A stretch of DNA of 64,000 bases from Plectrocnemia conspersa (lineage: Eukaryota; Arthropoda; Insecta; Trichoptera; Polycentropodidae). A model generated the notes under the pieces. It made no database searches. It was not told the origin of the DNA and saw only the letters and a list, made by a program, of their open reading frames with translations. Within the stretch, counting starts at the first letter, position 1; the number at the start of each line of letters is the position of its first letter. The translations under genes and the position numbers were made by a program. Where the stretch lies: the NCBI GenBank assembly GCA_009617715.1, contig VTFK01000036.1, forward strand, positions 806,001-870,000, written 5' to 3'. Positions 61,630 to 64,000 of this stretch are shown here, piece after piece.

Positions 61630-64000
61630 TCGCGTCATCGGAGACCGTTCTTCTAAGTTCGTTTTAAAATTTCGTATGTTTTATACCATATATTTATTGT
61701 AAAAAAGCTCGAGCACCATCATTTTTCACTCGCGCCGAATGCAGGACGACACAGCCTTCGGTCGCCGACGTTTAGATTTTTCATTTTATATACATATATA
61801 CGCGTATCGTCTATGTCGCCGAAGTGCGTTCGAATCGAATGCGATTCGTCGCGCGGTTCGAATCGAAAACTAGAGATTTAACGCCAAAGAGACGAGCGTA
61901 GGGTTTGAACTTTGGATTGTCGCGGTTAGATTGCTCGATGCGTTTATGAGAAAACCGACCGGCGCGGACGCGTCGTCGCGAACTTGCACTGCGATTTACG
62001 AAATTTAACGATAGCTGCAAATCAACTATGAACTAAATTATTTATTCGACCGTAAATTATTTACGCGGCAATCAAAATGTCAGTCGACGCGTCCCCGCTG
62101 CATGGGGTTTTCGTATAAATAAACTTTTTGCTATTCGAATGTCTCTGACACTTTAAATAACTTAATTTCGACGGTAAAATTTTCACTAGTGGTGCTCGGA
62201 CCTTTTTTTTTAATGAAAAACTTTTTATACGCTCTTTAGTTATCGTATGTACTTTTAATTATTTAAAGTATTGTAATAGTCAAAGTTTGTCGTAACCTTT
62301 GGTTGTGTAATCGAATATATGACACTCATATATTTAACAGTCATGAAAATTATCTTAAAAACGCAATGTATCGAGGTTGTAAACGACTTTAAAAAAAGGA
62401 TAAGATCCTGATGAACAGGCTTATATATATATATATTATTTAAAGGCATATATGTTTTAAGAAATTATATATTCGTGCGCATTGTCTCAGTGCCAATTCG
62501 TTGCATCACCGTTTTGATGATATATTTATTATACAAAATTTGTAATACGCTGGGTCATTGCGGAATGTCGTCGGGCGCGCTCCGGTCGTTCGCCGAACGG
62601 CTCGGTGCAGTCGAAAATTTATCTTTGATTTTAAACTACGTATTGAACTCTGTTCGGAATATTTATATTAATGTAAGAGTGTTTCGATACGTTTGTATAC
62701 ACATGATATTGTTATTATTAGTGAAATATTTTATTACAAGCAAGTATAGGTGGTGGAAATCTGGAGTTAATCGGAGCTTTTAAGTTAAATATGCAGTGTA
62801 TAATATTTTTTATTTATATAAATTTTGGCATTCGAAGCACTATCAGGAATGGAAAACTGAATCAGATACATTCCAAATTGAAATTGTAACGTCAGCGTCG
62901 ATTAAACATTGTGTTCTCGATAGCTTATTATTTATAAACGCGAATCGCACCGTGAAAAGGGAGACGACATTGAAAATGTTGCGGGATAATAAAAGGCTGA
63001 AGTTCCTGTCGCGGGATGAAAGTAGGAAGGAAGCGAGTTCTGTTCGATAATTGATGCGTGAACTGCTAATTTGATAGAATTAGTTATTAAGTTGACTTCT
63101 GAATTGTATTACAAGTATAACGTATTATTGTCATATTAATATTTGTATATATACAGACATGCTTATATATTTTAGGTATTTAAATTGAAAGAAATATCGG
63201 AAATGACATTATTGAACAAGTAATAATTAATATAACGATAAATTGTTGGAATCTTTGTAAACGAGAAACGAGATTTTGGAAAGCTATCGGTTAATCGTAA
63301 AGTGTGATGTAGATAGAAAAAAAATGAATTTTGACCCCAGCGTCCGATGATGTTGAATGTCTTGGTGCGGGCCAGTTCCGCCGTTACGAATTCCGAAGAA
63401 TATGTAATGATTTGTCACGTGCATTATACATACGAATATAAATAATTTATAGACGATATGAAATGTAATTTCTTAAATATTATTTTTTATTATGATTTCT
63501 CATTCTGTTTATATACATAAAATATATATATGAGATACTGCTTCAAGATATAACTACTGATTATATAACATATTTGGATTTGATGAAGTTTATATTTTTT
63601 TAAAATAAAAAAAAACAGTGTGTAACCCTTGGGTTTCATTATGTTGTATTACGATAAATGTTTCACCTTCAAAAAAAGTTTTATGTTGGGTTTTTTTGTA
63701 ATTTCTGTTATTAAAACATGTATATTTGCTCCATTATTATTTGTGTTTGTTTTGTTCATTGACACTATACACTTTATTCTCATATATATCAAATTTTTTT
63801 GCCTAGTTCGTTAACGAACTATTTATCGGACGTTTCGACGTTTTCCAAGAAATGTAGATTATTTTCTGAAACGCTAAGAGGTCGCGAGGTGCAGATTAGA
63901 TAGCGTACTAATTATAAAGTGAATTCCGGCGACGGCTATTATCGATACAGGTTTTCCCTAACTGCGTGTAGTTCGCTTTTAAAAGATACCCAATCGTATG

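Larger units (their letters stand above)
61365..64000 (+). other. eIF4G 3' UTR and downstream flank
   Basis: The first part (to about 62150) keeps elevated CpG, holds a perfect 8 bp stem-loop (61609-61629) and two polyadenylation hexamers. The composition then returns to AT-rich. The short ORFs here (for example 62475-62783 and 62796-63050) show no recognisable protein. I see no gene and no clear transposon. Confidence 0.55.

Noticed and set aside
1..64000. CRISPR array, rRNA operon or integrated bacterial segment
   Set aside because: No regularly spaced direct repeats, no rRNA signature and no prokaryotic-type gene cluster seen on either strand.

Overview
This window reads as nuclear DNA of an arthropod, most likely an insect: very AT-rich non-coding sequence, GT-AG spliced genes, tRNA-derived SINEs, mariner, Tigger and hAT relics and many MITEs. 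The order cannot be fixed from the sequence alone. No rRNA gene, genuine tRNA gene, CRISPR array or bacterial-style operon was seen.

Two conserved protein-coding genes can be supported, both on the + strand. The first is a CDC34/UBE2R-type E2 ubiquitin-conjugating enzyme. Its N-terminal exons lie upstream of the window or were not recognised. The visible coding exons are 8385-8471, 46094-46326, 46403-46517 and 47714-47830 (stop). A 37.6 kb intron (8472-46093) fills more than half the window. The second is a translation initiation factor eIF4G gene, 56878-61364. It is a single uninterrupted GC-rich block of about 4.5 kb, with polyQ, an eIF4E-binding motif, MIF4G, MA3 and W2 domains. Its frame is broken twice, each time by one surplus base in a six-base homopolymer. 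A CpG-rich promoter-like segment precedes it (about 56380-56877).

Layout: 1-8384 is upstream sequence, presumably UBE2R intron, with a TTAA MITE, two SINE copies and a mariner relic. 8472-46093 is the giant intron. It holds a 166 bp near-perfect palindrome, two opposed copies of a GTCAGAAT-array element, a tandemly duplicated start-exon-like unit (18443-18745), a Tigger relic with TIRs and TA target duplication, an 872 bp element with 44 bp TIRs, a TTAA element, a second mariner fragment, and several GC-richer islands that I could not assign. 47831-56379 is intergenic, with a hAT MITE, inverted MITE copies, SINEs and a Helitron-like stretch. 61365-64000 is the eIF4G 3' UTR and flank.

The two genes act in separate processes (SCF-linked ubiquitin transfer and cap-dependent translation) and nothing suggests joint regulation. 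The least explained items are the duplicated start-exon-like unit, the GTCAGAAT elements, and the intronless, GC-rich, doubly frameshifted eIF4G locus.
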